Counted from the stretch's first letter, positions 31,685 through 41,330 are shown. The stretch is 64,000 nucleotides of DNA from Pontibacterium sinense (GCF_015209595.1 NZ_JADEYS010000003.1:210600-274599); one strand, 5' to 3'. Numbers and translations: made by a program. Notes: generated by a model from the letters alone, not told the origin.

Positions 31685-32548
31685 TTACACACCGATCAGT
31701 TGTAGATATTTGTGAGTGATCTCTTGCCCCCAGATCAAGCTGATCCAGCCCGCGACCGCCAGATAAGGACCAAAAGGGATCGGGTTCTGGCGCTCGTGGC
31801 GCTTCAGGACAATGAGCATTATCCCAAAAATTGCCCCAACCAGTGAAGAGAAAAGAATGATGACAGGCAATTGATCCGCACCTGCCCAGGCACCGAGTGC
31901 GGCGAGCAGTTTAAAATCACCGTATCCCATACCCTCTTTGCCTGTCAGCAACTTAAAGAGCCAATAGATCGACCACAGTGAAAGATAACCCAGCATCGCC
32001 CCGGCCACAGCCATATGCAGGCTGGTAAACATACCAAAGCTATTGACCAGTAAACCCAGCCAAAGCAGGGGTAGTGTTATGCTATCGGGTAGTAACTGGG
32101 TATCGTAATCGATCAGCGTCAGGCAGATCAGTATCCAGCTAAACAACATCACCGCCAGACTGATCTCATTGAGCCCATAGACTGATACGACGTACATGCT
32201 AATCAAAGCGGTGAACAATTCAACGCTAGGGTAGCGTGCCGAGATCGGGGTATGACACCCGTTACATTGCCCTTTTTGCATCAGGTAGCTGATCACTGGA
32301 ATGTTCTCAAACCAGCGAATTTTATGTCCACATTTCGGACAGCTGGAAGCGGGAACCGACAGGTTAAAACGCTCCTGAGAGGGCTCTTTACCTTGCATCT
32401 CATCAACCTGCGCCTGCCACTCCAGCTCCATCATCTTAGGCACGCGGTAGATCACCACGTTTAAGAAGCTGCCAATCATCAAGGCAAAAAGAAATGCCAC
32501 AGCCATGGCGACGACGGGATGAGAATTCAGTGTTTCAAGTAGTATCAA
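31685..32548 (-). CDS. pilD: Type IV prepilin peptidase / N-methyltransferase PilD
   Basis: This 287-residue membrane aspartic protease cuts the prepilin leader and methylates the new N-terminus. The N-terminal IGSFLNVVIYRVPKMME and a Cys4 zinc module (CPKCGHKIRW and CNGCHTPIS) are typical. The catalytic aspartates lie in DYDTQLLPDSITLPLLWLG and in GYGDFKLLAALGAW (GxGD). The start is a TTG at 32548; it gives the N-terminal length seen in the family and has an AAGGG site upstream. Confidence 0.95.
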   Translation of the reverse strand: MILLETLNSHPVVAMAVAFLFALMIGSFLNVVIYRVPKMMELEWQAQVDEMQGKEPSQERFNLSVPASSCPKCGHKIRWFENIPVISYLMQKGQCNGCHTPISARYPSVELFTALISMYVVSVYGLNEISLAVMLFSWILICLTLIDYDTQLLPDSITLPLLWLGLLVNSFGMFTSLHMAVAGAMLGYLSLWSIYWLFKLLTGKEGMGYGDFKLLAALGAWAGADQLPVIILFSSLVGAIFGIMLIVLKRHERQNPIPFGPYLAVAGWISLIWGQEITHKYLQLIGV

Positions 32549-32593
32549 GGTGTTAACCCTTAAAGAGTGCGTAAAAGTGCTTAATAAAAATAC

Positions 32594-33817
32594 TTAAATT
32601 GCTTGACCCATCTGGAAGATAGGTAAGTACATCGCGATAACTAGGCCGCCGACCAGAACACCCAAAATCACCATAATCATTGGCTCCAGCAAGCTGGACA
32701 GGTTATCCACGGCATTATCTACAGCTTCTTCGTAGTAATCAGCCACCTTGGATAACATCAGATCTAAAGATCCCGCTTCCTCACCAATGGAGATCATTTG
32801 TACCGCCATATTGGGAAATACACCGGTCATATTAATGGCGTTTTGTAGCGATTGACCGGTAGATACACCGTTCCGTATCTGCATAATCGCGTTGCGATAC
32901 ACTACATTACCTGCTGCGCCCGCGGCGGATTCCAGCGCATTGACCAGAGGCACACCAGCAGCAAAAGTTGTTGCGAGTGTGCGGGCAAAACGAGCGATGG
33001 CTGCATTGTGCAGAATTTTACCGATCACAGGGATTTTGAGCATGGCCCGGTCAACCGCATCTGCAAAATTTTGGGATTGGATTTTGGCTTTTTTAAATAG
33101 ATAAGCACCAACGCCTACTGCCAGAAATGTGACGTGCCACCATTCCTGCGCCATCTCTGATAGTGATACAACAAACTTGGTAAATGCAGGCAGGTCGGCG
33201 CCAAAGTCTTTAAATAGAGATTCAAACATCGGCACCACTTTAACCAGCAAAATGGCCGATACGATGATGCCTACAACAATGACCGCAGTGGGGTAAGTCA
33301 GTGCTTTTTTGATCTTAGCTTTCAGGCTTTCGACTTTCTCTTTATAGGTCGCCAACCGGTCAAGCATCTGTTCCAGCGCACCCGATTGTTCACCCGCAGA
33401 CACCAGATTACAGAACAGATCATCAAAGTACTGGGGAAATTTGGACAAGGCCACAGAAAAATCGACACCGCCGTTTACATCATTACGGATACTTTTAATC
33501 ATATCCTTGAGTTTGTTTTTTTCCGTGCCGTTGGAGACGATTTCCAGTCCCTGTAGCAGCGGTACGCCTGCTTTCATCATAGTGGCCATCTGGCGGGTAA
33601 AAAAGGCAATATCCAGCGGTTTAATGGCTGCGTTGGCTTTGCTGAAAAAACCGATATTGCTCTCTTTACGGATCTTTTGCGGATTAATGCCCTGATTGCG
33701 AAGCAAGGCTTTTGCCGCAGATGGGTTTATCGCTTCTATTTTCCCCTGACTGCGATTGCCGTTTTTATCTTTGCCTTCCCAGAGGAAGCTAACAGCTTGT
33801 GGTTCGTTGCTGGCCAT
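32594..33817 (-). CDS. pilC: Type IV pilus inner-membrane platform protein PilC
   Basis: This 407-residue polytopic protein is the platform on which the PilB motor acts. Two T2SF domains are visible (about 70-195 and 275-395), each starting with a FTRQMATMMKAGVPLLQGLE-type motif (the second is ARTLATTFAAGVPLVNALE) and ending in membrane helices; G-E-x-x-G motifs read SAGEQSGALEQML and SIGEEAGSLDLML. It lies between pilB and pilD. Confidence 0.96.
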   Translation of the reverse strand: MASNEPQAVSFLWEGKDKNGNRSQGKIEAINPSAAKALLRNQGINPQKIRKESNIGFFSKANAAIKPLDIAFFTRQMATMMKAGVPLLQGLEIVSNGTEKNKLKDMIKSIRNDVNGGVDFSVALSKFPQYFDDLFCNLVSAGEQSGALEQMLDRLATYKEKVESLKAKIKKALTYPTAVIVVGIIVSAILLVKVVPMFESLFKDFGADLPAFTKFVVSLSEMAQEWWHVTFLAVGVGAYLFKKAKIQSQNFADAVDRAMLKIPVIGKILHNAAIARFARTLATTFAAGVPLVNALESAAGAAGNVVYRNAIMQIRNGVSTGQSLQNAINMTGVFPNMAVQMISIGEEAGSLDLMLSKVADYYEEAVDNAVDNLSSLLEPMIMVILGVLVGGLVIAMYLPIFQMGQAI

Positions 33818-33910
33818 AAACCCTCGACCTGATTAGATACGTTAGCGGACAGATGTTATAGCGTAAAATTGGATTAATTGCAGAGCCGTTGTTCATAGTG
33901 TTGAGACCGA

Positions 33911-35674
33911 TCAGATTTTAATAACCCGGTTCATCTCTTCTAAGCTTGTGATACCTTGCCCTACCTTGCTTAAACCTGAGTGACGCAGAGGTTTAAAGCC
34001 CTGTTTCCGGGCAATATCCAGAATGTCCAATGAGCTGCCATTTTCCATAATGATAGTGGCGAGCTCCTGAGTCATCTCCATCATCTCGTAGATACCCACA
34101 CGGCCTTTGTAACCACGGCTGCATTTTGCGCAGCCATCGGGGCTGGCTTCGTACAGGTGCAGGTCTTTTAACTGCTCTTTATCGAAGCCTTCTTCTATAA
34201 GGGCTGCCTCGGGAATATTCACTGCACGTTTACAGCTGTTACATAGTCGTCGTGCTAGACGTTGCGCAATGATCAGGCTGACCGAGGTGGCTATATTAAA
34301 GGCAGGTACACCCATATTACGCAGTCGAGTCAGGGTTTCCGCAGCGCTGTTAGTATGTAGGGTGGATAACACCATATGCCCGGTTTGTGCTGCTTTAACC
34401 GCAATTTCGGCGGTTTCTAGATCACGAATCTCACCCACCATCACCACGTCCGGATCCTGACGCAGGAAGGCACGTAGCGCTTCAGCAAAGGTCAGGCCGA
34501 CTTTAGGGTTTACATGAACCTGGTTAATCCCTTCCAGATTGATCTCCACCGGATCTTCGGCCGTTGAGATATTACGCTCGTCAGTATTGAGGATATTAAG
34601 GCCGGTATACAAGCTGACCGTCTTACCGCTACCTGTCGGGCCAGTCACCAGAATCATACCCTGCGGTTTATGTAAGGTAGTGGTATAAACATCATGCTGT
34701 TCGGGGTTAAAGCCAAGAGCCTCAATGCCCATTTTGGCGCTGCTGGGGTCAAGGATACGCAGTACGATCTTTTCTCCCCAGAGGGTGGGCAGAGTATTCA
34801 CACGAAAATCGATAGCGCGGCTTTTGGATATTTTCATCTTGATGCGTCCGTCCAGCGGGACTCGGCGCTCAGAGATATCCATTTGTGACATTACTTTCAG
34901 TCGTGCAGCCAGACGGGAGGCGAGGTTAACCGGTGGTCGGGCAACTTCCTGCAAAATTCCATCGATACGGCAGCGTATCCGGTAGGATTTTTCGTAGGGT
35001 TCAAAATGAATATCGGATGCGCCTGATTTAATAGCGTCTAGGAGAATCTTGTTTACAAAACGTACAATCGGCGCGTCATTGGTGGCATCGTTATCCAGCT
35101 CCTCTTCGGCTGGAGAAGCACTTGCGTCGTCAATCTCCAGGTTATCGAGATCGGTATCGTCGAGATCATCCAGTGCAGAATTCTGTTTATCCAGAAAACT
35201 ATCAACCGCCCGGTTGAGCTTATCTTCTTCGACAATCACCGCTTCGGTGGCGCAGCCACTCTGAAACTTAAATTCGTCCAGTGCCTGGATATTAGTCGGG
35301 TCTGAGATTGCAATAAAAAGCCGGTTTTCGCGCTTTTGCAGAGGCAGGGCGTGGTGTTTGGTGATCAACTTATCGTCAATCACTCCCTGCGGTAGGGTAT
35401 CCAAATCTAAAGCATCCAGATCCAGCAGTGGCATGCCAAACTCATCGGCCGCCACGGATGCTGCACGTGACGCACTGACCAAACGCTTCTCTATAATGTG
35501 GGCAATAAAGGTTTGCTTGGTATTACGGGCTTCCTGTGCGGCTTCCATCGCCACCTCAGCAGAAAAGATGCCTTCATTCACCAGCCGCTTGGCTAGACCA
35601 CTTAGAGGTTGAAATGCTTGTGCCACGGGGTTGTCCTGCACCTGTAAATTATGACGTGGATCAAGAGCTAACAT
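33911..35674 (-). CDS. pilB: Type IV pilus assembly ATPase PilB
   Basis: This 587-residue cytoplasmic motor powers pilus extension. An N-terminal MshEN/GspE_N domain (about 25-185) is followed by the secretion ATPase core with [21 protein letters not shown], Walker [16 protein letters not shown], the Asp box [17 protein letters not shown], Walker [17 protein letters not shown] and the His box [15 protein letters not shown] Cys4 zinc site follows (CNSCK, then CAKC). It heads the pilBCD-coaE-yacG transcript and diverges from pilA. Confidence 0.96.
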   Translation of the reverse strand: MLALDPRHNLQVQDNPVAQAFQPLSGLAKRLVNEGIFSAEVAMEAAQEARNTKQTFIAHIIEKRLVSASRAASVAADEFGMPLLDLDALDLDTLPQGVIDDKLITKHHALPLQKRENRLFIAISDPTNIQALDEFKFQSGCATEAVIVEEDKLNRAVDSFLDKQNSALDDLDDTDLDNLEIDDASASPAEEELDNDATNDAPIVRFVNKILLDAIKSGASDIHFEPYEKSYRIRCRIDGILQEVARPPVNLASRLAARLKVMSQMDISERRVPLDGRIKMKISKSRAIDFRVNTLPTLWGEKIVLRILDPSSAKMGIEALGFNPEQHDVYTTTLHKPQGMILVTGPTGSGKTVSLYTGLNILNTDERNISTAEDPVEINLEGINQVHVNPKVGLTFAEALRAFLRQDPDVVMVGEIRDLETAEIAVKAAQTGHMVLSTLHTNSAAETLTRLRNMGVPAFNIATSVSLIIAQRLARRLCNSCKRAVNIPEAALIEEGFDKEQLKDLHLYEASPDGCAKCSRGYKGRVGIYEMMEMTQELATIIMENGSSLDILDIARKQGFKPLRHSGLSKVGQGITSLEEMNRVIKI

Positions 35675-35798
35675 ACCATTTAAGCGCTTGTTTGAGAAAC
35701 TGCACTTTTCTGCGCATCTTCACTGGCATGTCATCTTTTTTACGCTATTATCGTTCTACGGCTTTGAACAAATTGACTCTTTCGCTGGAGAAAATGAA

Positions 35799-36278
35799 AT
35801 GAAAAAACAACAAGGTTTTACCCTGATTGAATTAATGATCGTAGTAGCGATCATTGGTATTTTGGCGGCAATTGCGTTGCCTGCTTATCAGGACTACACC
35901 AAACGTGCTCGTTACACAGAAGTTATTAACATGTCCAACGGTGTCAAAACTGCGGTTGAGATATGTGCTCAGGAAGCCGGTGCTGTTTTGACTTCTTGCG
36001 TTGCCGCAACGACTACTGGTGGTACGTCTACTATTACTACAGGTGACGATGCTAGTGTATTTGCGGCGGCTAATGCGGCCGCAAGTAATACCGTGGTTAC
36101 TTCAGTTGCGGTGTCTAACACCGGAGTAATCACTATTATCCCTGTGGCAGCAAATGGTATTGTTGCGGGAGACACTTACGTACTGACTCCTAGCGTTACC
36201 AACGGTCAAATAAGTTGGACAAATAACGGCACTACCAAATCTGGCTGTATTGCAAACAACACATGTAAAGCTAACTAA
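35799..36278 (+). CDS. pilA: Type IV major pilin PilA
   Basis: The prepilin (159 residues) has a six-residue leader MKKQQG and the mature N-terminus [20 protein letters not shown], with Phe at +1 and Glu at +5. Processing is by PilD, encoded next door. The helical spine is followed by a head rich in Ala, Thr, Val and Ser, with four cysteines, two near the C-terminus (SGCIANNTC) in the D-region. The start at 35799 has a CTGGAG site; an in-frame start upstream would add a leader that no pilin has. The pilin diverges from pilB, and a REP element follows directly. Confidence 0.95.
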   Translation: MKKQQGFTLIELMIVVAIIGILAAIALPAYQDYTKRARYTEVINMSNGVKTAVEICAQEAGAVLTSCVAATTTGGTSTITTGDDASVFAAANAAASNTVVTSVAVSNTGVITIIPVAANGIVAGDTYVLTPSVTNGQISWTNNGTTKSGCIANNTCKAN

Positions 36279-36282
36279 TTAT

Positions 36283-36312
36283 CCTCGTTCCCATGCTCCC
36301 GCGTGGGAACGC
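36283..36312. repeat. Single REP element after pilA
   Basis: A palindrome of the form CGTTCCCATGCTCCCGCGTGGGAACG sits four bases after the pilA stop. It is one copy of the REP family that forms the array at 36851-37675. It may also act as the pilA transcript end by its stem, though it has no T run. Confidence 0.85.
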
Positions 36313-36434
36313 CTTCCCCTTCAAATAAAACTAAATAAGCCAAACCTTTCTTAACCCTTCGCATAACTAGCATCCTCTCCCCAATCCGCTATTATGTTCG
36401 CCTAACTGATTTTAAACGGATCTAAGCGGACACT

Positions 36435-36785
36435 ATGAAACGCAAAATTATTATTCTTCTGATCGCCGCATCCGTTGGCGTGACTGTTTATATCAATAAC
36501 GTTAAAACCTTGCTTGACCCAGAGGTTCGTAGCCAGCTGGAAAGTGCCTTGTTAGAGCAACCAGAGTTCCCTGCGCGTCCGGTATGGTGGGAAGACGACA
36601 GTGTGATGGCGATTGGCGTGGTGAATAAAGACGAAAATCATGATGCTGAGGCTAAAAAAGCCTGTCAGATTGCCGCAAGGTTTGGCATTACTGATCTGAA
36701 GGTTGAGGTCTACGATATTCTGAAGATTCAGCAGTTTGAAGAGTGGATGCTGATTGGTAAGTCGAGCTGCAAACCGAAGCAATAA
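36435..36785 (+). CDS. Hypothetical protein with N-terminal membrane anchor or signal
   Basis: I do not recognise this 116-residue protein. An N-terminal basic and hydrophobic segment (KRKIIILLIAASVGVTVYI, residues 2-20) looks like a membrane anchor or uncleaved signal. The rest is soluble and charged, with a WW pair (PVWWEDDSVMAIGVVNKDEN) and two cysteines (about 82 and 112) that could pair outside the membrane. A perfect bidirectional terminator follows. The gene has an ATG start and a base use similar to its neighbours, and stands alone between pilA and the REP array. Confidence 0.7.
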   Translation: MKRKIIILLIAASVGVTVYINNVKTLLDPEVRSQLESALLEQPEFPARPVWWEDDSVMAIGVVNKDENHDAEAKKACQIAARFGITDLKVEVYDILKIQQFEEWMLIGKSSCKPKQ

Positions 36786-36801
36786 TCTGGGTAAGTGGCG
36801 C

Positions 36802-36837
36802 AATAAAAAAGGGCGGTAATATTCGCCCTTTTTTATT
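36802..36837. terminator. Bidirectional intrinsic terminator
   Basis: A perfect 14-bp inverted repeat (AATAAAAAAGGGCG / CGCCCTTTTTTATT) with an 8-base loop ends the hypothetical gene and reads as a terminator on both strands. Its right half reappears at 37540 as part of the repeat array. Confidence 0.92.
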
Positions 36838-36850
36838 GCCTGAAACTCAT

Positions 36851-37675
36851 TCCTCGTTCCCACGCTCCCGCGTGGGAATGCATACCGAAACCTGAATCAT
36901 CATCGCAGTTAACCCAAAGGCACTGTATGGATTCCCCCGGTGGAGCGTGGGAACCAGAGACAGATCATCGGTCTGGCAATCTTTCCGCGTCCCTCTCGTT
37001 TCTCTCGTTCCCACGCTCCCGCGTGGGAATGCATACCGAAACCTGAATCATCACCGCAGCCAACCCGAAGCCGCTGTATGGATTCCCACGGAGGACCGTG
37101 GGAACCAGAAACAGATCAGCGGTCTGACAATCGTTCCGCGTCCCTCTCATTTCTCTCGTTCCCGCGCTCCCGCGTGGGAACGCATACCGAAACCTGAATC
37201 ATCATCGCAGACAACCCGAAGCCACTGTATGGATTCCCACGGAGGACCGTGGGAACCAGAAACAGATCAGCGGCCTGACACGTTCCCCTCGTTCCCGCGC
37301 TCCCGCGTGGGAATGCATACCCATCACCGCAGCCAACCCGAAGCCACTGTATGGATTCCCCCGGTGGACCGTGGGAACCAGAAACAGATCATCGGTCTGG
37401 CAATCTTTCCGAGTCCCTCTCGTTTCTATCGTTCGAATGCTCCCGCGTGGGAATGCATGCCGAAACCTGAATCATCATCGCAGTTAACCCGAAGCCACCG
37501 TATGGATTCCCACGGAGGACCGTGGGAACCAGGGATATCCGCCCTTTTTTATTGTCTGAAACTCATTCCTCGTTCCCATGCTCCCGCTTGGGAATGCATA
37601 TCGAAACCTGAATCGTCATCTTAGCCAACCCGAAGCCACTGTATGGATTCTCCCTGGAGGACTGTGGGAACCAGC
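36851..37675. repeat. REP array, six tandem paired palindromes of about 130-150 bp
   Basis: This 825-base stretch consists of alternating palindromes. Type A (GTTCCCACGCTCCCGCGTGGG) recurs near 36855, 37003, 37155, 37287, 37430 (degenerate) and 37567; type B (GGATTCCCACGGAGGACC, then GTGGGAACCAG) recurs near 36929, 37079, 37230, 37353, 37504 and 37644. Each A is joined to the next B by a conserved spacer ending in CCGAAGCCACTGTATGG. The unit spacing is about 150 bp with some shorter units. Long apparent reading frames across it are created by the repeats and are not genes. The array lies directly before a RAYT gene. Confidence 0.92.
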
Positions 37676-37737
37676 AACGCGCACCTTGTTAATTCATGCT
37701 ATGTTGTGGGTCTATATCCATGGAAAGGATTAGCACT

Positions 37738-38268
37738 ATGGGCAGGAGCCGATATCGTTTTATATACCCCGATCATCCTCACTTCATGACACTGACGGTT
37801 CTTCATTGGATTCCCGTATTTACGCGTCCTGAAACAGTTCAAATATTGCTGGATAGCCTCCGCTTCCTAGAAAAAGAAGGGCTGAAGGTCCACGCTTGGG
37901 TTGTGCTGGAAAATCACATGCATCTTGTTGTGCAAAGCCCGGATATTGAGCGACATGTAGCGCGCTTCAAATCATTTACGGCCAAACAAATACTGATGTA
38001 TTTAAATAGGACCGGGGCATCTACAATTTTGGATCAACTGACGTTCTACAAAAAAGCACATAAGGTTGATAGGGGAGTGCAGTTTTGGCAGGAAGGTGTG
38101 CATCCTGAGTGGATAAGCAGTGAAGTGATGATGCGTCAGAAAATCGACTATATCCATATGAACCCGGTAAAACGGGGTTATGTTGATGAAGCTGAGCAGT
38201 GGCGTTATTCGAGCGCAAGAGATTATATGGGAGGGGTGGGGTTACTGCCGGTCGATAAGCTTTGGTAG
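37738..38268 (+). CDS. REP-associated tyrosine transposase (RAYT, Y1/HUH family)
   Basis: This 176-residue protein is a Y1 transposase-like HUH endonuclease of the REP-associated group (TnpA_REP). It shows the N-terminal YRFIYPDHPHFMTLTVL, the HUH motif H60-M-H62 in LENHMHLVVQSP, and the conserved DYIHMNPVKRGYV that belongs to the C-terminal part of this family. Such enzymes cut REP hairpins in single-stranded DNA and are held responsible for REP spread. The gene is enclosed by REP elements, direct on the left and inverted on the right. The ATG at 37738 starts the conserved region; a longer in-frame start exists at 37696. Confidence 0.9.
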   Translation: MGRSRYRFIYPDHPHFMTLTVLHWIPVFTRPETVQILLDSLRFLEKEGLKVHAWVVLENHMHLVVQSPDIERHVARFKSFTAKQILMYLNRTGASTILDQLTFYKKAHKVDRGVQFWQEGVHPEWISSEVMMRQKIDYIHMNPVKRGYVDEAEQWRYSSARDYMGGVGLLPVDKLW

Positions 38269-38296
38269 TCGAATAGGAAACACCAGAGGCGCTGGC

Positions 38297-38398
38297 TCCT
38301 CCGGTCCTCCATGGGAACCCATACCAAGGTTGACGTACACCAGTGGATATTTTTCAGGCAGGTGTCTGCATTCCCACGCAGGAGCGTGGGAACGAGAA
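38297..38398. repeat. Inverted REP pair downstream of the RAYT gene
   Basis: A B-type half (38297-38325, TCCTCCATGGGAACCCATACC region) and an A-type palindrome (38367-38398, TTCCCACGCAGGAGCGTGGG) occur here in the orientation opposite to the array before the RAYT gene, so the gene is bracketed by inverted REP sets. They also lie at the end of nadC on the other strand. Confidence 0.85.
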
Positions 38399-38416
38399 AA
38401 ACTAATAGTCAGGTGC

Positions 38417-39256
38417 TCAGATAAAACGCATCGACAGGTCAACGGCCTGACAGTGCTTAGTCAGTGCGCCGATAGAGATGTAGTCCACACCGGTTTCTGC
38501 AATCGGGCGCAGGGTTTCATCGGTGATATTGCCAGATGCTTCCAGTTTGGCCTGGCCATCGACCACTTCAACGGCATTGCGCATCTCTTCCGGTGTGAAG
38601 TTATCCAGCATAATAATATCAGCGCCAGCGATCAGGGCTGCTTGCAGCTCTTCGAAGGTTTCTACTTCGATCTCTACAGGTTTACCTGGCTCATTGGTTT
38701 GCGCTGTCTGGATCGCGGCTTCGATACCACCGCACCCCATGATGTGGTTTTCTTTAATCAGAAACGCATCGTACAGGCCGATACGGTGGTTGAAGCAACC
38801 GCCACAGGTCACTGCATATTTCTGCGCAGTACGCAGGCCCGGAATAGTTTTGCGCGTGTCCAGCAGCTTAACGTTGGTGCCGGAAACCTTTTGTGAATAG
38901 TGATAACTGACAGTCGCGGTGCCAGATAAGGTCTGTAAGAAGTTCAGCGCGGTACGCTCAGCCGTCAGCATATTGCGTGCTGAGCCGGAAACGGTGAAAA
39001 GCGTCTGATCACGTTCGACCAGATCACCGTCTTTGACTTGCCAGTCCAGCTGCAATTCAGGGTCTACCTGACGAAAAACTTCGTTCACCCAGTCTGTACC
39101 GCAGACGACCGCGGTTTGACGGCTGATGATGCGTGCGGTGGCTGTATTGTCTGCAGGGATCAGCTGTGCGGTGATATCACCCGCGCCGATATCTTCGCTC
39201 AGGGCGTTGGTGACGGTGATCTGAATGTCTTTCTGAAGTTCGTCGCGAGTCAGCAT
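38417..39256 (-). CDS. nadC: Quinolinate phosphoribosyltransferase NadC
   Basis: This 279-residue enzyme converts quinolinate and PRPP to nicotinate mononucleotide in NAD synthesis. Family signatures are [87 protein letters not shown], and [19 protein letters not shown] at the C-terminus. It diverges from ampD across 75 bases, an arrangement shared with Pseudomonas-like genomes. Confidence 0.97.
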   Translation of the reverse strand: MLTRDELQKDIQITVTNALSEDIGAGDITAQLIPADNTATARIISRQTAVVCGTDWVNEVFRQVDPELQLDWQVKDGDLVERDQTLFTVSGSARNMLTAERTALNFLQTLSGTATVSYHYSQKVSGTNVKLLDTRKTIPGLRTAQKYAVTCGGCFNHRIGLYDAFLIKENHIMGCGGIEAAIQTAQTNEPGKPVEIEVETFEELQAALIAGADIIMLDNFTPEEMRNAVEVVDGQAKLEASGNITDETLRPIAETGVDYISIGALTKHCQAVDLSMRFI

Positions 39257-39331
39257 AGCGTGCCAGTAGTCAGGGTAATTAGTGATAAGATGGGCATCAA
39301 TTCTAGCGAAAACACAGGAGGGCGGATAGGG

Positions 39332-39895
39332 ATGAAACAGAAGTTTTCAGTTGTATCAGGCACGGTAAAAGAGGCTGTGCAATGTCCGTCCCCCAATTTT
39401 AATGAACGACCAGCCGGTGATGTTGTTTCACTGCTTGTGCTGCATAACATCAGCCTGCCGCCTCGGCAGTTTGGTGGTGGATATGTGGAGCGTTTCTTCC
39501 AAAATCAGTTGTCTGCTGACGAGCATCCCTACTTCGAAGAGATTAAAGACCTCACCGTGTCGGCGCATCTGTTTATTTCCCGCGAAGGACAAGTGACACA
39601 GTTTGTGAATCTCGATAAACGCGCATGGCACGCTGGACGTTCCGAGTTTATGGGACGGTCCGAATGCAATGATTACGCAATTGGTATTGAGCTTGAAGGG
39701 GCGGATGATATTCCTTATACCGACCAGCAATACCTGACACTTGATGCGCTTACGCGATCCATACTCGATGCTTATCCACAGATCACCTCAGAACGCATTA
39801 CCGGACATTCTGATATCGCTCCAGAGCGGAAAACGGACCCTGGGGAAGCGTTTGACTGGATACGCTTTAGAGCCGGACTTTCAACCGAAGGGTGA
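39332..39895 (+). CDS. ampD: 1,6-anhydro-N-acetylmuramyl-L-alanine amidase AmpD
   Basis: This cytoplasmic zinc amidase (187 residues) cleaves the peptide from anhydro-muropeptides in cell-wall recycling and so lowers beta-lactamase induction in species with AmpR. Zinc ligand regions are [38 protein letters not shown] and the C-terminal [14 protein letters not shown]. The ATG at 39332 is preceded by a strong GGAGGGCGGATAGGG site; longer forms in frame would overlap nadC. Confidence 0.96.
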   Translation: MKQKFSVVSGTVKEAVQCPSPNFNERPAGDVVSLLVLHNISLPPRQFGGGYVERFFQNQLSADEHPYFEEIKDLTVSAHLFISREGQVTQFVNLDKRAWHAGRSEFMGRSECNDYAIGIELEGADDIPYTDQQYLTLDALTRSILDAYPQITSERITGHSDIAPERKTDPGEAFDWIRFRAGLSTEG

Positions 39896-39922
39896 TTTGA
39901 GACATATACTGCCTATGTGATC

Positions 39923-39941
39923 GAGAATAGTTTTCATTTAT
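39923..39941. promoter_or_regulatory. Candidate Fur box upstream of fbpC
   Basis: The 19-base segment starting GAGAATAGTTTTCATTTAT agrees with the Fur consensus (GATAATGATAATCATTATC) at roughly 11 or 12 positions. It lies about 55 bases before the fbpC start. The match is moderate, and support comes mostly from the gene's iron-transport role. Confidence 0.45.
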
Positions 39942-39994
39942 AATCGATCACCTTTGTTTTTGTGTCGCTATTCGGATGAGGCTGTATATCACGC

Positions 39995-41029
39995 ATGAGT
40001 TCTCTGCTGGACGTTCGTTCACTTAGTTGTGGATATCAGAATCAGGTGATTGTCAGCTCACTGGATTTCTCTGTGGATCATGGCGAAATTGCCTGTTTGC
40101 TGGGGCCCAGTGGTTGCGGTAAGACCACGGTACTGCGTGCAGTGGCTGGGTTTAGTCCGGTTTTCAGCGGTGATATCAGTCTGGCAGGCACTACGATCTC
40201 TTCGGATAAATTTACTCTGGTGCCTGAAAAACGTGGCATGGGTATGGTGTTTCAGGACTATGCGCTGTTCCCACATCTGACCGTGGGAGAAAATATCCGC
40301 TTCGGCCTGGGTAAATCCGCCGGTAACGGACAGCAAAATCGTATCGCTGATATGCTGGATCTGGTGCGATTGCCAGACCTCTCCAAACGTTATCCCCACG
40401 AGCTTTCTGGTGGTCAGCAGCAGCGTGTTGCTCTGGCCCGCGCATTAGCTCCTCAGCCTAAGCTGCTGCTGATGGATGAGCCTTTCTCTAATCTTGATAC
40501 TGATCTGCGCCAGCAGCTGTCACTCGAAGTCAAAGATATCCTCAAAGAGCAGGGCATTGCTGCGATTGTGGTGACCCATGATCAGCAGGAGGCGTTTGCG
40601 ATTGGGGATAAGGTTGGCATTCTGGCAGACGGAGAACTACAGCAGTGGGGCTCTCCACAGGAACTGTATCACCATCCTGTTAATGCGATGGTGGCGGGTT
40701 TCGTAGGTAAAGGTGAGTTGTTTAGTGGTGTGTGCCTGAATGAGTTTTGTGTTGAAACGGAGCTGGGTACACTGGAGTTTGCAGAACCTTGTTGTGTTGC
40801 GGCGGGAGAGAACATTGAGTTGTTTATCCGCCCGACTGATCTGAAACCGGTGGTTGGTGGTAAGACTGCATCGGTGAAGTCGTTAGAGTTTCTGGGAGAC
40901 GCAACTCGTTACCAATTGCAGCTCAATAATGGTCGTAAAGTCGAAGCTATGGCGCGTGAGCCGTTGCGAATTGAAGCTGGCGATAGTGTTGGCGTAGAAG
41001 TGTCCGTTCACAAACCCATCGTTTTCTAG
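39995..41029 (+). CDS. fbpC: Iron(III) ABC transporter ATP-binding protein
   Basis: This 344-residue ATPase would energise ferric ion import. It has Walker A GPSGCGKTTVLRAV, the Q-loop VFQDYALFPHLTV, signature LSGGQQQRVALARAL, Walker B LLLMDEPFSNLD, and the His loop VTHDQQEAF. The C-terminal 110 residues form a TOBE/regulatory domain (FIRPTDLKPV), as in FbpC. It is transcribed separately from, and converges with, the fbpA-fbpB pair. A polyamine or spermidine role is less likely given the partner genes. Confidence 0.88.
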   Translation: MSSLLDVRSLSCGYQNQVIVSSLDFSVDHGEIACLLGPSGCGKTTVLRAVAGFSPVFSGDISLAGTTISSDKFTLVPEKRGMGMVFQDYALFPHLTVGENIRFGLGKSAGNGQQNRIADMLDLVRLPDLSKRYPHELSGGQQQRVALARALAPQPKLLLMDEPFSNLDTDLRQQLSLEVKDILKEQGIAAIVVTHDQQEAFAIGDKVGILADGELQQWGSPQELYHHPVNAMVAGFVGKGELFSGVCLNEFCVETELGTLEFAEPCCVAAGENIELFIRPTDLKPVVGGKTASVKSLEFLGDATRYQLQLNNGRKVEAMAREPLRIEAGDSVGVEVSVHKPIVF

Positions 41030-41101
41030 CTCGATATTGAGCTTTCTTCTGCAGGGTCGTCTTCCCGGCTCTCGAAACCGCACTTGAATGAACAACCCTT
41101 C

Positions 41102-41330
41102 TGTAGGGCAGGCTTCCAGCCTGCCGGTAGGCTAAAGCCTACCCTACAATTCATGAAGATTTCTGAATCAGAGCGTGAATGAGCAGCCCTTCTGTAGGGC
41201 AGGCTTCGAGCCTGCCGGTAGGCTAAAGCCTACCCTACAATTCATGAGGATTCCTAAAACAGAGCGTGAATGAGCAGCTCTTCTGTAGGGCAGGCTTCCA
41301 GCCTGCCGGTAGGCTAAAGCCTACCCTACA
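41102..41330. repeat. Three tandem 47-bp double-hairpin elements, period 91 bp
   Basis: Copies at 41102-41148, 41193-41239 and 41284-41330 each run from TGTAGGG to CCCTACA. Inside are two stems, GGCAGGCT/AGCCTGCC and GTAGGCT/AGCCTAC, so each copy can fold into two hairpins within an outer stem. The sequence between copies (starting ATTCATGAAGATTT) is also repeated, and a truncated end of the unit appears near 41356. The set lies in the gap between the convergent fbpC and fbpB genes, where it may stop transcription from both sides. The same family occurs at 54968 and 55109. Confidence 0.9.

Noticed and set aside
35724..35739. TGGCATGTCATCTTTT upstream of pilA as a sigma-54 promoter
   Set aside because: The -24 half looks right, but the -12 GC is absent at the required spacing. 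Pilin genes often use sigma-54, yet this site does not support it.
36947..37624. A 225-codon open frame across the REP array
   Set aside because: Its predicted protein is a repeating Arg/Pro/Ser/Trp pattern created by the tandem palindromes; no ribosome site or family resemblance.
36851..37675. REP array as a CRISPR locus
   Set aside because: Units are about 150 bp with palindromes and near-identical spacers; there are no short direct repeats with unique spacers and no cas genes.
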